Assembly: GCF_000190695.1 (NCBI RefSeq)
Contig: NZ_GL870929.1
Coordinates: forward strand, 472,059 to 536,058
Length of the DNA stretch: 64,000 bases
Direction: 5' to 3'
Source: Kingella denitrificans ATCC 33394
Lineage (GTDB): Bacteria > Pseudomonadota > Gammaproteobacteria > Burkholderiales > Neisseriaceae
Shown here: in pieces, positions 51,104 through 59,834 of the stretch
Layout of the letters: each line of letters begins with the position of its first letter
How positions within the stretch are numbered: the stretch's first letter is position 1
Made by a program: the position numbers and the translations under genes
The notes under the pieces: model-generated
The model's database searches: none
What the model saw: only the letters and a program-made list of their open reading frames with translations
Told to the model about the DNA's origin: nothing

Positions 51104-51763
51104 TTATTCAGCATCTTGCCTAAACAACCCCTCCACATACCCCACACTTCTATCCCGTTTCCCCAACAACTCCGGCTGGCAAATCTCCATCAGTGAGCAG
51201 GCTTTGCAGCGTTTGCCGTAGTTGGGCGGCGGGGTTTGGCCGCTGTTTAAAAGTTCGCGCACGGCGGCGATGGTGGAGAGGGTTTGGGCACGCAGGTCGT
51301 CTGAAAACACAATAGGAACGCGGTGGCGGGTTTGCATATACCACAGCGCGCCCTCGAAGATGGTTTGCCCCGTCATTTCTTCCAAGCACAAGCCTTGGGC
51401 ACAAAGTTGGATTTCATCCATCGGGTCGGGTTTGGGCTTACCGCGTTTGTATTCCACAGGTTTCAGACGGCCTGTTTTTGTTTCGACTTCCACCAAATCC
51501 AACACGCCGCTGATGCCTAATTTCTCCGCCGACACATGCACCGCCCGCTCAAAGCGTACGCCCTTGCGTGTTTCAGGTTCGCCCGAATCCACCCGTTCAT
51601 GCAGCGCCTTTCCCTGCGCAGTCAAATAGTTCTCCGCCCACACCTGCTCGTTGTGAATCAACGCGCATTGGCGCGGGCAGAAGGCGTAGTGTTGCAGGGC
51701 GGAAAGGGGAATCAGGCGAGGGTCCTGATTTTCCCCTTGGGTTTCGGTTGAAAGTGCGGTCAT
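51104..51763 (-). CDS. cas4: CRISPR-associated Cas4 exonuclease (type I-C)
   Basis: The 219-residue RecB-like nuclease trims prespacers so that they have the right PAM and length. Fe-S cysteines lie in ALQHYAFCPRQCALI near the N-terminus and in CKACSLMEIC near residue 190. The nuclease core includes GISGVLDLVEVE and KPVEYKRGKPK. A USS core and its T tract overlap the start codon region, encoding MTALST, and no clear Shine-Dalgarno is left. Two Neisseria-type DUS are inside the gene (51294, 51462). Confidence 0.95.
   Translation of the reverse strand: MTALSTETQGENQDPRLIPLSALQHYAFCPRQCALIHNEQVWAENYLTAQGKALHERVDSGEPETRKGVRFERAVHVSAEKLGISGVLDLVEVETKTGRLKPVEYKRGKPKPDPMDEIQLCAQGLCLEEMTGQTIFEGALWYMQTRHRVPIVFSDDLRAQTLSTIAAVRELLNSGQTPPPNYGKRCKACSLMEICQPELLGKRDRSVGYVEGLFRQDAE
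51294..51305 (+). repeat. Foreign-dialect DUS in cas4
   Basis: AGGTCGTCTGAA (AG-mucDUS type). A second DUS, AGGCCGTCTGAA, lies on the minus strand at 51462-51473. Confidence 0.8.
51752..51760 (+). repeat. Haemophilus-type uptake signal at the cas4 start
   Basis: AAAGTGCGGTCATTTTTTT fits the extended USS, that is core plus adjacent T-rich segment, with a second T-rich stretch one turn further (AGTGTTTTTA). Confidence 0.8.
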
Positions 51764-51777
51764 TTTTTTAAGTGTTT

Positions 51778-52761
51778 TTACAGCAACTCTTCCACACTCA
51801 CGCCATTTAGGTCGTCTGAAACCACGCTGATTTTGTAATCGCCAAAACCGCTTGCGGGCGTACCTGATTCGCCGTTTACGCGTTCGACTTTCACGGCGTC
51901 AAACAATTTATGTGCAGGCTGGCTGCCGAGCGCGCTGTCGTGTTTGAACACAATCAATTTGCGCGCCGCCATTTCGCCACGGGCGGCGGAGCGGTCGTGT
52001 TCAAACATCAGCGTCAGGGCTTGCCAGAGTTTGGCTAAGTCCTCGTCTGAAAAACCGGTTTGGGAGGCAAGGTTGGCGGAGATAAAGCCGTGCACGCGGT
52101 AGAGCGCGTAAGGGACGATGTATTTGCGCCCCATCATAGTGTCTTTCCCCTCTTCTTTTTCTGCTTCAGAAGTTACAGCTACGCGTGTAATACTTAATTC
52201 CAACGGTACAATGGGGTCGATAGATTGGGCGAATGCCAGTTGTACAGGACCACGTACTTGACCTGCTTTTTTAGCAATCTTGCTTTTTTCACCATTTTCA
52301 TCGGTTTCTTCTTTTTCCTTCCCTGTACTCATTACCGCACCAAAAGTACGAACGTCAAAAAAGTTTTCGCACATCCAATCGCGTGCAATGTCTTCATAAT
52401 GTTTTTCAGGTTTGGAAATATTTTCTCCTTCCCCTCCTTTTTTCTTATTCTTCCGCTTTTTCTCGTATTCTTGCCAAGCCTTGAGATTAGCTTTAACTTC
52501 TTCGCTTTCCGTATAAGCTCGTTCAATTTGACGGTTTAATACACCTTTTTCTCTTACAAAAATCTCATAGCCAGCCTGACCTGATGAAGTCATATCCACA
52601 AAATTACGAATTTTGCGTTTCAGGCAGACGTCAGTTACCAGGCCTTTGCTGGATTCGGGGTCAAGACGCGGCATATTGCCCGCATCGGGATCGCCGTTGG
52701 GGTTGCCGTTGGTTACGTCAAAAAAGTAAACAAATTCATAGCGGTTTTGAATGGCAGACAT
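51778..52761 (-). CDS. cas7: Cas7c (Csd2), Cascade backbone subunit of type I-C
   Basis: The 327-residue protein coats the crRNA spacer in the I-C Cascade. It opens with the family signature YEFVYFFDVTNGNPNGDPDAGNMPRLDPES and contains VRGPVQLAFAQSIDPI and SITRVAVT. A Lys/Glu-rich insertion (about residues 95-120) makes it somewhat longer than many Csd2 proteins. AAGGAG precedes the ATG. The gene carries a Neisseria-type DUS (51809-51820) near its end. Confidence 0.95.
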   Translation of the reverse strand: MSAIQNRYEFVYFFDVTNGNPNGDPDAGNMPRLDPESSKGLVTDVCLKRKIRNFVDMTSSGQAGYEIFVREKGVLNRQIERAYTESEEVKANLKAWQEYEKKRKNKKKGGEGENISKPEKHYEDIARDWMCENFFDVRTFGAVMSTGKEKEETDENGEKSKIAKKAGQVRGPVQLAFAQSIDPIVPLELSITRVAVTSEAEKEEGKDTMMGRKYIVPYALYRVHGFISANLASQTGFSDEDLAKLWQALTLMFEHDRSAARGEMAARKLIVFKHDSALGSQPAHKLFDAVKVERVNGESGTPASGFGDYKISVVSDDLNGVSVEELL

Positions 52762-52772
52762 TTTCTGGCTCC

Positions 52773-54647
52773 TTAGTTTTCTTCATTTTCAGAATCGGCT
52801 TCATCAGCCAAATAATTTGCTTGTTCAATATCTTCAGGGATATTACCGTCTTCTTGCTTATTGTATTTTTTGAATCGTTGCTGGTAATAACCGACAACAA
52901 AACGTCCTTGCTCTTCCAGCGACAAATGGCGTGGGAACGGTGTTTCTGCATCGAAAACACCAATAATTTCGCCAACCTTTCCTTCCAACCAGTTTGCCAG
53001 TTTTTTGGGATCGCCTTTTACCCATTTAGCTTTTCTTCCTTTTCTCAAGGCTGAAATATGCGTGCGATAGTTATCCAGCAATAAGGGAAAAGTACTATGC
53101 GGAGAACTGGATGCACCACCGTAAAATTTATCCCTTACCCCAGCATTGAGTTCACCCAATGCGGAAGACTGCGCCAATTCGATAATGGCAAACAAGCGTC
53201 CCAAACGATAGGGAATATCGTGGGTTTCTTCATTTAATCCCATTTTAAGTTCCTCTCTGTACAAACTGTTACGGTTAATAACTGCTTTAATTACGGCAAC
53301 ACGCAAACCGGAAATGTATCCATCAGAACGGATACGTCCAATCATTCGTGTCAACATAGTTTTCGGATAAAATCGCCCTGTTAAAACCGAACGCATATAT
53401 TCTCCAGCCAATTGTGGCGGAATATCTTTACTTTCCGATTTTTTCAGACGACCTTCCGCATCTTTTCGCTTCGGTGTCGTTTCTAGGAGAATGCGCCATA
53501 CGGGAGGTTCTTTCCCCTTCTTCCATGCAGACGGTTCTATATGCAAATCCTTCCAATGCTGCGCCAAATTTTCCGCCAACTGCCCAAACGTGGTGTCCAG
53601 CCAAAACCGAACAGAAATCCGCGCAGCATTAGGGGCAAGCCCTAAGATATAAAAACGGGTATTGGGAGATAGTTCGGGCGCAATTTCTTGCAGCGGGCAA
53701 CCTTTGCCGATTTGTTCTAATACATTAAAAATTTTGACGCTTTCTTGTTCGTCATTTGGCGGCATGAATACTTGCGCGAAAAAGCCTTCGGCAGCCTGCG
53801 CAGTTGCGTTATCATCAGCTTCCGCCCAAAAGACCGTGCTGGCATCGCCGATGGTCAGACAGTGATTATTTTCGCGGCGCAAGAGATAGTTCAGCGCAGT
53901 AGTGTAGGCAAAGGCGGATTGTTCGGAGACGGGCGCATTTGCGCCTTGCTCTTTACCAAAAGAGGCAAAGGCTTCTTTGTTAAACGATACAATCATTTGT
54001 TCTGCTTTACCGCCATTTACCCCTTTAATTACAGGATGTTTTTCTGCAATTTTTAATTGTTCACCGCTAATTAAGCAAAAACCATCCGTGATTTCTTCAT
54101 TCTCTATTTCTTGAATCCATAGTTTTAAAGCATCTTTTCGTTGATGAATATATCCACTTGTACCACTAAGTTTAAATACCATATTGGTATCTAGTATTTC
54201 TTTTTTACATGGCTGATTTTGAAACATATCAGGTTGCCATGTTTCTAAGAATTTTCTTAGTGCTAATAAACCTTCATCTTGAGAGTCTTTTAGTAAACCC
54301 AAGTGATAGCTTCTGAAAGAGTTATAACACCGTGTGGTTCTACTAGGATCCTTTGTTTCCTTTGCAGTTATGCCTAATATATACTGGCTGTTACCCCATA
54401 AAAATTTTGGTTTTATACTATTACTATCAGAACCACCAACTTTAGGAACACTCATATATTTAGGCTGTGGTTTTTTATCTTCGGATAAATGTGGTATCAC
54501 ATCTTTCAGACGACCTTCTTTATCCAACACCAAAATCCAGCCGATTTTCTCCTCGCTAAAGCCATAAGGCGGCACTTTTGGGCTGCCCATTTCATCGTTT
54601 TCCGCTGCCAAACGGCGGTAATAGCGGGCAAGGGACGCAAGAATCAT
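52773..54647 (-). CDS. cas8c: Cas8c (Csd1), large Cascade subunit of type I-C
   Basis: The 624-residue protein recognises the PAM and helps recruit Cas3. The N-terminus MILASLARYYRRLA is typical of Csd1, as are ALNYLL, IGDASTVFWAE and RMIGRIRSDGYISGLRVAVIKAVINR. In I-C systems an internal start in this gene can also yield the small subunit (Cas11c); I did not locate it with confidence. It overlaps cas5c by four bases with a strong AGGAGGTG in the overlap. Two Neisseria-type DUS lie in the gene (53443, 54505). Confidence 0.95.
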   Translation of the reverse strand: MILASLARYYRRLAAENDEMGSPKVPPYGFSEEKIGWILVLDKEGRLKDVIPHLSEDKKPQPKYMSVPKVGGSDSNSIKPKFLWGNSQYILGITAKETKDPSRTTRCYNSFRSYHLGLLKDSQDEGLLALRKFLETWQPDMFQNQPCKKEILDTNMVFKLSGTSGYIHQRKDALKLWIQEIENEEITDGFCLISGEQLKIAEKHPVIKGVNGGKAEQMIVSFNKEAFASFGKEQGANAPVSEQSAFAYTTALNYLLRRENNHCLTIGDASTVFWAEADDNATAQAAEGFFAQVFMPPNDEQESVKIFNVLEQIGKGCPLQEIAPELSPNTRFYILGLAPNAARISVRFWLDTTFGQLAENLAQHWKDLHIEPSAWKKGKEPPVWRILLETTPKRKDAEGRLKKSESKDIPPQLAGEYMRSVLTGRFYPKTMLTRMIGRIRSDGYISGLRVAVIKAVINRNSLYREELKMGLNEETHDIPYRLGRLFAIIELAQSSALGELNAGVRDKFYGGASSSPHSTFPLLLDNYRTHISALRKGRKAKWVKGDPKKLANWLEGKVGEIIGVFDAETPFPRHLSLEEQGRFVVGYYQQRFKKYNKQEDGNIPEDIEQANYLADEADSENEEN

Positions 54648-55318
54648 GCTTTCACCTCCTCGGCGTAAAACGGCGGTACATCAATCACGCTATCTTTCAT
54701 TTCCGCGCGGAAAAAATGTGGTGTGTTGCCGTGATCAAAATCAATATCGTGCAACATCCAGCCTAAGTCACGGTTTGCCTCGTTTTCCAATAATGCCGAC
54801 GGCGGCAGCGGCTCGCCTTCATCAATCAACGCAAAATCGGCAGGGAATTCACGCACGCCCAAACAAGGCTGCTGGAAACATTGCCCCTTTTTCGCACGGC
54901 GTTTAAACATCTCAATATGCTTGGTAACGGTCTCATCCGCCCCCGCTTTTGCCGTCAGCACCGCATGAGCTTCAATCACATAAGCCACATCTTTAAGCAC
55001 CGTCGCCGCGCGCTGCTGGCGGTCGTCTTCAATCAGCGTATATAAATCGGCAACGCTCTTGCACTTCATCGCGCCGCTGACCTTGCCCGCCGAAATCTTG
55101 CCGCCCAACTCATTACGCCGCACCGACTCAAACCGAATCGGCTTTAGCACATAAATCCGGTCTATCACCCACCGAATCGCGGGCTTCCAATGCACCGCCG
55201 CCAAAATCCCGCGCGCCGCCGACGGCGTGATGACATCATAAGACACCCGTTCCACCTTCATCTCCGGACGGGTAAAACAGGCATAATCGCCCCAAATATG
55301 TAGGCGGATTTGGTTCAT
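54644..55318 (-). CDS. cas5c: Cas5c (Cas5d), crRNA-processing subunit of type I-C
   Basis: The 224-residue protein replaces Cas6 in type I-C: it cuts pre-crRNA at the repeat hairpin and stays on the 5' handle. It has the RAMP start IRLHIWGDYACFTRPEMKVERVSYDVITPSAARGIL and VRRNELGGKISAG. Length is typical. AAAAGGAGAACCAA precedes the ATG. The inserted DUF262 gene separates it from cas3. A USS core fused to a DUS-like word sits just upstream (55340). Confidence 0.96.
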   Translation of the reverse strand: MNQIRLHIWGDYACFTRPEMKVERVSYDVITPSAARGILAAVHWKPAIRWVIDRIYVLKPIRFESVRRNELGGKISAGKVSGAMKCKSVADLYTLIEDDRQQRAATVLKDVAYVIEAHAVLTAKAGADETVTKHIEMFKRRAKKGQCFQQPCLGVREFPADFALIDEGEPLPPSALLENEANRDLGWMLHDIDFDHGNTPHFFRAEMKDSVIDVPPFYAEEVKA

Positions 55319-55339
55319 TTGGTTCTCCTTTTGGTTGGG

Positions 55340-55348
55340 AAGTGCGGT
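55340..55348 (+). repeat. Haemophilus-type uptake signal next to a DUS variant
   Basis: AAGTGCGGT continues directly into TTCAGACGACGT, one base from the reverse of AGGTCGTCTGAA. A near-perfect inverted partner, ACCGTACTTTTT, follows at 55382. The two USS could form a hairpin between the DUF262 gene and cas5c. Confidence 0.75.
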
Positions 55349-55412
55349 TTCAGACGACGTTTAAAAACGTTGAGGGAATTGACCGTACTTTTTGTTTATT
55401 GATGAAATTCAA

Positions 55413-57242
55413 TTAAGACCAAATCATTTTAGCAATTTTAAATAGCAACATATGACGATCTTCCAATGCGTTGCGATCAAACTCATTAATTGCTTTTAGT
55501 TCATCTAATTTATGTTCTTTTTTAAAGCGCTCTACATCAAGATTAGATTTATAAAAATCCTCTCTCAATGTTTCATTCCAAAGCAATGTGCCAGAATAAG
55601 TTTTTAATTTTTGCTGATAGACTTCGTTACTACTAGAAATATTGTCTTTTCCTTTTAATAACAAAATTCCACCAAGTCTATTTCGTTCCACCAAGAAAGT
55701 GTCTTCATCTTCAAAATACTTTTGACTTTCTTCATTTCGAGATAAGATATGCTCAATATGGAAACCGTTTTTTGAGCCTGTTTTTGTAACTAAATCTTCA
55801 TAAGTATGCCGCATCTTGACATCAAATTGTTCAGCAAGAAAACCTTCTACTCGTGCAAAGAAATATCGTTTAAAGCGCGGATTTAGATTATCTCCAGTTG
55901 CCTTAAATAAAGAGTAATTAATTGATTCATCTGATGTTGTTTTATCTTTTAATGCTTCTTTCAATTCTTTATCAAATGCGGAACGTATAATTTCATCGTT
56001 ATCTACGTTGCGAATATTTGCTGCAATTCGATGTAATGCTTCTTGGAAACCGTTACTTTCATAAACATTCTGAAGTTGTAATAAAGAAAATAGTCTGTCT
56101 GCTTCTAGTGCAATTTTTTTAATTTTCTCCCCTTCTTTCTCATCATTAATCTTACAGGCTGACAGTCCCACTAAAAGTACACCATCAATGTCATTCAAGC
56201 GGTTAAACGCAAATCCACCTATTTCATCTTTTTTAAGATGAGTTGATAACTTCACATATAAATCTGCATAATAAGTAAAATCGTTATCTAAGAAATCCAT
56301 AACACCTTGTGGATTATGATCCAGTTTCAAATTTTGCTGAAACTCACTTGAAAACATTAATCGATGATAATCGCCGTCATAACGTTTAGCATCACTGCGA
56401 TTTTGACTAAAACGGGCTTTTAGATAAAAACGGAAAAAACGATCGGTCTCATCATCAGATAACTGATTAATTGCACGAGTTTTATCTTCCCAAAGTTGGT
56501 TATATTGCTTCTTATCCAAGATAATCTTATCAATTTGTCCAAGTAGCTTACCTTTGAGAATTTCGTAAGGCTTCAAACGTACTCCTCGGTCGTTAATAAC
56601 TTCAAATACCATTGGAACATCTGTCTGTTCTACAGATAAATTAATCAACACCAAGCGACGTAAAAAATAAAATATAAATGTTTCTAATTGATGTTTTCCA
56701 TCTATATTTTGCTCTAGCCAAGATTTAACTACCTTATAGTTTTTAACCATATTTTCAGCAGTTAGGCCACTATTTGTTGGCGCTTCGTCAATCCGCTCTT
56801 CAAATAATGCTTCCAGTGTTAACAAATGAGCCTCATGTCTCATCCAAAAAGTTTTCTTATAGCCTGATTGACCAAATATTTTACTTTTTACCCAATCAGA
56901 TAGCTCACTCTTATTAGCGATCGCTTTATGATACAAGTTTAATAAGATCAAAGTTAAAGTTGTTAATCGTTGCTGCCCATCTACAACATAAACCCTTCCA
57001 TCTATGGTATTAGTTACATAAGTATTTAAGTAATACCATGGGTATTTACTGTCAATAACCTGTTCATCAGGAGGCAAGCTACTATTCTGTTGGTAGACTT
57101 CATTAAATTTATAAAAAATATCATCTAACAACCGTTTTACTGGTTCTTGTGTCCATTTATATTCACGTTGATAAAAATCAATGTGATATTGAGTATTACT
57201 AAAAACTTTATCTATATTTTGTTTATCAGGGGAAATATCCAT
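55413..57242 (-). CDS. DUF262/DUF1524 (GmrSD-like) protein inserted in the cas operon
   Basis: The 609-residue protein has an N-terminal DUF262 domain with YQREYKW (residues 24-30) and the nucleotide-handling motif VVDGQQRLTTLTLI (DGQQR at 88-92). FEVINDRGVRLKPYEILKG lies near residue 220. The C-terminal DUF1524 HNH-like nuclease has HIEHILSRNEES (about 491) followed by VERNRLGGILLL and NISSSNEVY. This is the design of the GmrSD type IV restriction enzyme and of SspE-type effectors, which attack modified phage DNA or sense modification. It lies 79 bases after cas3 and 94 before cas5c, co-oriented. AT-rich, no DUS or USS inside. Confidence 0.9.
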   Translation of the reverse strand: MDISPDKQNIDKVFSNTQYHIDFYQREYKWTQEPVKRLLDDIFYKFNEVYQQNSSLPPDEQVIDSKYPWYYLNTYVTNTIDGRVYVVDGQQRLTTLTLILLNLYHKAIANKSELSDWVKSKIFGQSGYKKTFWMRHEAHLLTLEALFEERIDEAPTNSGLTAENMVKNYKVVKSWLEQNIDGKHQLETFIFYFLRRLVLINLSVEQTDVPMVFEVINDRGVRLKPYEILKGKLLGQIDKIILDKKQYNQLWEDKTRAINQLSDDETDRFFRFYLKARFSQNRSDAKRYDGDYHRLMFSSEFQQNLKLDHNPQGVMDFLDNDFTYYADLYVKLSTHLKKDEIGGFAFNRLNDIDGVLLVGLSACKINDEKEGEKIKKIALEADRLFSLLQLQNVYESNGFQEALHRIAANIRNVDNDEIIRSAFDKELKEALKDKTTSDESINYSLFKATGDNLNPRFKRYFFARVEGFLAEQFDVKMRHTYEDLVTKTGSKNGFHIEHILSRNEESQKYFEDEDTFLVERNRLGGILLLKGKDNISSSNEVYQQKLKTYSGTLLWNETLREDFYKSNLDVERFKKEHKLDELKAINEFDRNALEDRHMLLFKIAKMIWS

Positions 57243-57321
57243 AATTTTTTCCTTTGGTTAAGTTAATAAATATCTAAAATAAGAGTAGTAATACATCTAC
57301 CTATCTCAGCACTTAGTTTAC

Positions 57322-59604
57322 TCAAAAAACTAAATTCTCAGTTTTGATAAAAGCATTATCCTCCCAAGAAAGCCCCGCCACTTCATCATACAAATCCAGC
57401 CCGATCAGCGTATAAAACTGTTTGCCGAAGTTTTTCTCGTTTATCGGTTCGATACGCCCTGCCTTGTATAAAGCGGCGAGGGCTTTTTCGGGGATTTGGA
57501 CGGTGTAGGGTTGCAGTTTGCGTAAGAGTCCGCCGATGTGGTCGGCGTGGTGCAGGCTGCTGATGAGGCTTTCGGCCTCAACATCGAAGGGAATAATCAG
57601 CGGCTGCATATGGCTTTCAATCATGCGGAACTTGTCGGCGACGGTTTGGAATGGAAAATCAAGGCTTTGCCCTGTATCGTTGTGCATTTTCAGAATTTTT
57701 TTATTGTCCAGTTCGCTGCCTTTTAATTGATAAAGCTCGGCAAAATAGGCGGCGACGGCTTGGGTGGATAAGAGGTCGTCTGAAAAGCTGTCGGCGGTCA
57801 GGCGCATAACGGCGGCTTGGGCGGCAAGTTCAGGTGGGGCTTTCCATTGTTCTTCGGGCGCGAATATCCAGACAAAGCTGTTTTCAGACGGCCTTTTGCC
57901 TTCGCGGTTACAGCGTCCGGCGGCTTGCGCAACGCTGTCTAAACCTGCTTCGGCGCGCATCACCAGCGGAAAATCCACATCAACGCCGGCTTCAATTAAG
58001 GAGGTCGCGATAACGCGGCAGAGTTCGCCGTTTTTCAGACGACCTCGAATCTCATCAAGCTTTTGGCTGCGGTGTTTGGCACACATTAAGGTGGTCAGGT
58101 GGAACGTGCCGTCAAGGTGTTTGGCTTGGTCGTACAGGCTGCGGGCGTGGCGGCGATTGTTGACGATGACGAGCATTTGCGGGTGTTCGCCAAGTTTGGC
58201 GAGCAGGTCGGCGTCGGTTTGTGTACCAATGTGCTGCACGGTGGTGCGGCGCAGTTTGTCGAAAAGTGCGGTCGGTTTTGGGGCTATTTCGTGCACGTTT
58301 TCAAAGCCGCGATAGAAGCCGTTTTCGGCTTGCACGGCAGGCTGGGTGGCGGTGCACATGACGACGCTGCAGTGGTAGTTTTGCGCCAATTCTTTGATGG
58401 CTTGCATGATGGGCAGCAAAAGATTGAGCGGCAGCATTTGCGCCTCATCGAGGATGATGACGGAGCCTGCGATGTTGTGCAGTTTGCGACAACGGGAAGA
58501 GCGGTCGGCAAAGAGGGATTCGAAGAATTGCACGGCGGTGGTCACGACAATCGGCGTGTCCCAGTTTTCCGAGGCAAGGCGCAATTTGTCTTTGGTGGCC
58601 TCATTTTGCAGTTTGCCGTCGTCGAAGGTGCTGTGGTGTTCCAACACGGCTTGTTCGCCCAATTCGCCAAAGGCTTTGCGAAATTCGGCGGCATTTTGTT
58701 CGATGATGCTGGTGAACGGGATGACGTAAATCACGCGCCGCATACTGTGCCGCTTGGCGTGTTCCAGCGCAAATGCCATGGAAGTGAAAGTTTTTCCGCC
58801 GCCGGTCGGCACGGTGAGCGTAAACAGTCCTTGCGGTTGTGCCGCTTGTTCTACGGCGTAATCGAGAATTTCGCTGCGCAGGCGGTTTAAAGCGGCATTG
58901 CGTTTTTCGGCTTCGGTTTGCTCTGAAGCTTGGGCGATACGTCGTCTGAAAGCGTTGATAAATTGATTGAAATTGTGTTGCAAGGCGTTTAAATCGGGAT
59001 AGCCGCCGCGCTTGACGGCTTTGTTTTCTAGGTTTGAATAAAAGGCTTCAGTATCAAGATAATCGGCATCCACCAAGCAAGAATAGAGCATTCGTGTGAA
59101 GAAGGCGTAGGAGAAAAAAGGATGATGCGCATCGGCTTTGAGTGGCGGTGCAGACAGGGTTTGAGGGAGTTTGATTTCTTGTTGCCACAGATTATCGAGA
59201 GCGGGAATATCTGCGCCGAATTGCAAAGCCAAACGCTGCTTTAACGTGCGGCGGTTATCGCCTTCGCCATTGCCATTTGCAAGCCCCGCATGATGCCCCG
59301 CAATACAAAACGCCATCAGCTTGCCGATAACATTTCCCCAACGCTCGACTGCAATTTTGGCTCCGGCAGTAGCATGATCGACTGATGGGCCACCATGCAA
59401 TCGGCGGTCAAATGGTTCCGAATATTTCCCTAAGTCATGAAGCCGTCCCGTCTGGCAGGCACTTTCCTGCGCACCGAATACTCGAGCAAACTCCGCCGCC
59501 ATTTCGCCAACATTGACCGAATGGCTTTGCAAGGTTTGCCAGTGTTCGTAAGGCAAGAGGTTGCCGAGTTCGTCTTGGGCGGAATGGGCGTAGTAAGTCG
59601 TCAT
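57322..59604 (-). CDS. cas3: Cas3 helicase-nuclease (type I-C)
   Basis: The 760-residue effector degrades DNA marked by Cascade. The HD nuclease domain comes first: HSVNVG, GRLHDLGKYSEPF (His-Asp at 55-56), DHATAGAK and IAGHHAGL. The SF2 helicase follows: Walker A TVPTGGGKTFTS (about residue 263), DEAQ box VIILDEAQML (about 383), TATQPA and QAAGRCNREGK. Three Neisseria-type DUS (57773, 57883, 58034) and one USS core (58264) lie inside. It is the first gene of the operon. Confidence 0.96.
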   Translation of the reverse strand: MTTYYAHSAQDELGNLLPYEHWQTLQSHSVNVGEMAAEFARVFGAQESACQTGRLHDLGKYSEPFDRRLHGGPSVDHATAGAKIAVERWGNVIGKLMAFCIAGHHAGLANGNGEGDNRRTLKQRLALQFGADIPALDNLWQQEIKLPQTLSAPPLKADAHHPFFSYAFFTRMLYSCLVDADYLDTEAFYSNLENKAVKRGGYPDLNALQHNFNQFINAFRRRIAQASEQTEAEKRNAALNRLRSEILDYAVEQAAQPQGLFTLTVPTGGGKTFTSMAFALEHAKRHSMRRVIYVIPFTSIIEQNAAEFRKAFGELGEQAVLEHHSTFDDGKLQNEATKDKLRLASENWDTPIVVTTAVQFFESLFADRSSRCRKLHNIAGSVIILDEAQMLPLNLLLPIMQAIKELAQNYHCSVVMCTATQPAVQAENGFYRGFENVHEIAPKPTALFDKLRRTTVQHIGTQTDADLLAKLGEHPQMLVIVNNRRHARSLYDQAKHLDGTFHLTTLMCAKHRSQKLDEIRGRLKNGELCRVIATSLIEAGVDVDFPLVMRAEAGLDSVAQAAGRCNREGKRPSENSFVWIFAPEEQWKAPPELAAQAAVMRLTADSFSDDLLSTQAVAAYFAELYQLKGSELDNKKILKMHNDTGQSLDFPFQTVADKFRMIESHMQPLIIPFDVEAESLISSLHHADHIGGLLRKLQPYTVQIPEKALAALYKAGRIEPINEKNFGKQFYTLIGLDLYDEVAGLSWEDNAFIKTENLVF
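58264..58272 (+). repeat. Haemophilus-type uptake signal core in cas3
   Basis: AAAAGTGCGGTCGGTTTT: perfect 9-base core with a partial T-rich flank. Confidence 0.7.
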
Positions 59605-59707
59605 CTAAATCCCCTTGGGTATTTTCACAGCTGGGCTATTTCTGTTTTCTACCATTTGTCTTTGTAAAAACAGACTGCGGTTGTCCGTCTGCTTTGAGAG
59701 TATGGGA

Positions 59708-59735
59708 AATGTAATCAGAATTCATTGCTTGCCAA
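59708..59735 (-). promoter_or_regulatory. Candidate promoter of the cas operon
   Basis: On the minus strand TTGGCA is followed after 16 bases by TACATT, about 105 bases upstream of cas3. The surrounding gap is AT-rich and other boxes are possible. Confidence 0.3.
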
Positions 59736-59834
59736 ATTAATAAAATAGAAATAATTCTATATCATTATGAAAATACCTTCAATAATAAATAGATATAAAA
59801 ATAAAACACTTAACGATTGCCATAAAACCGCTTT

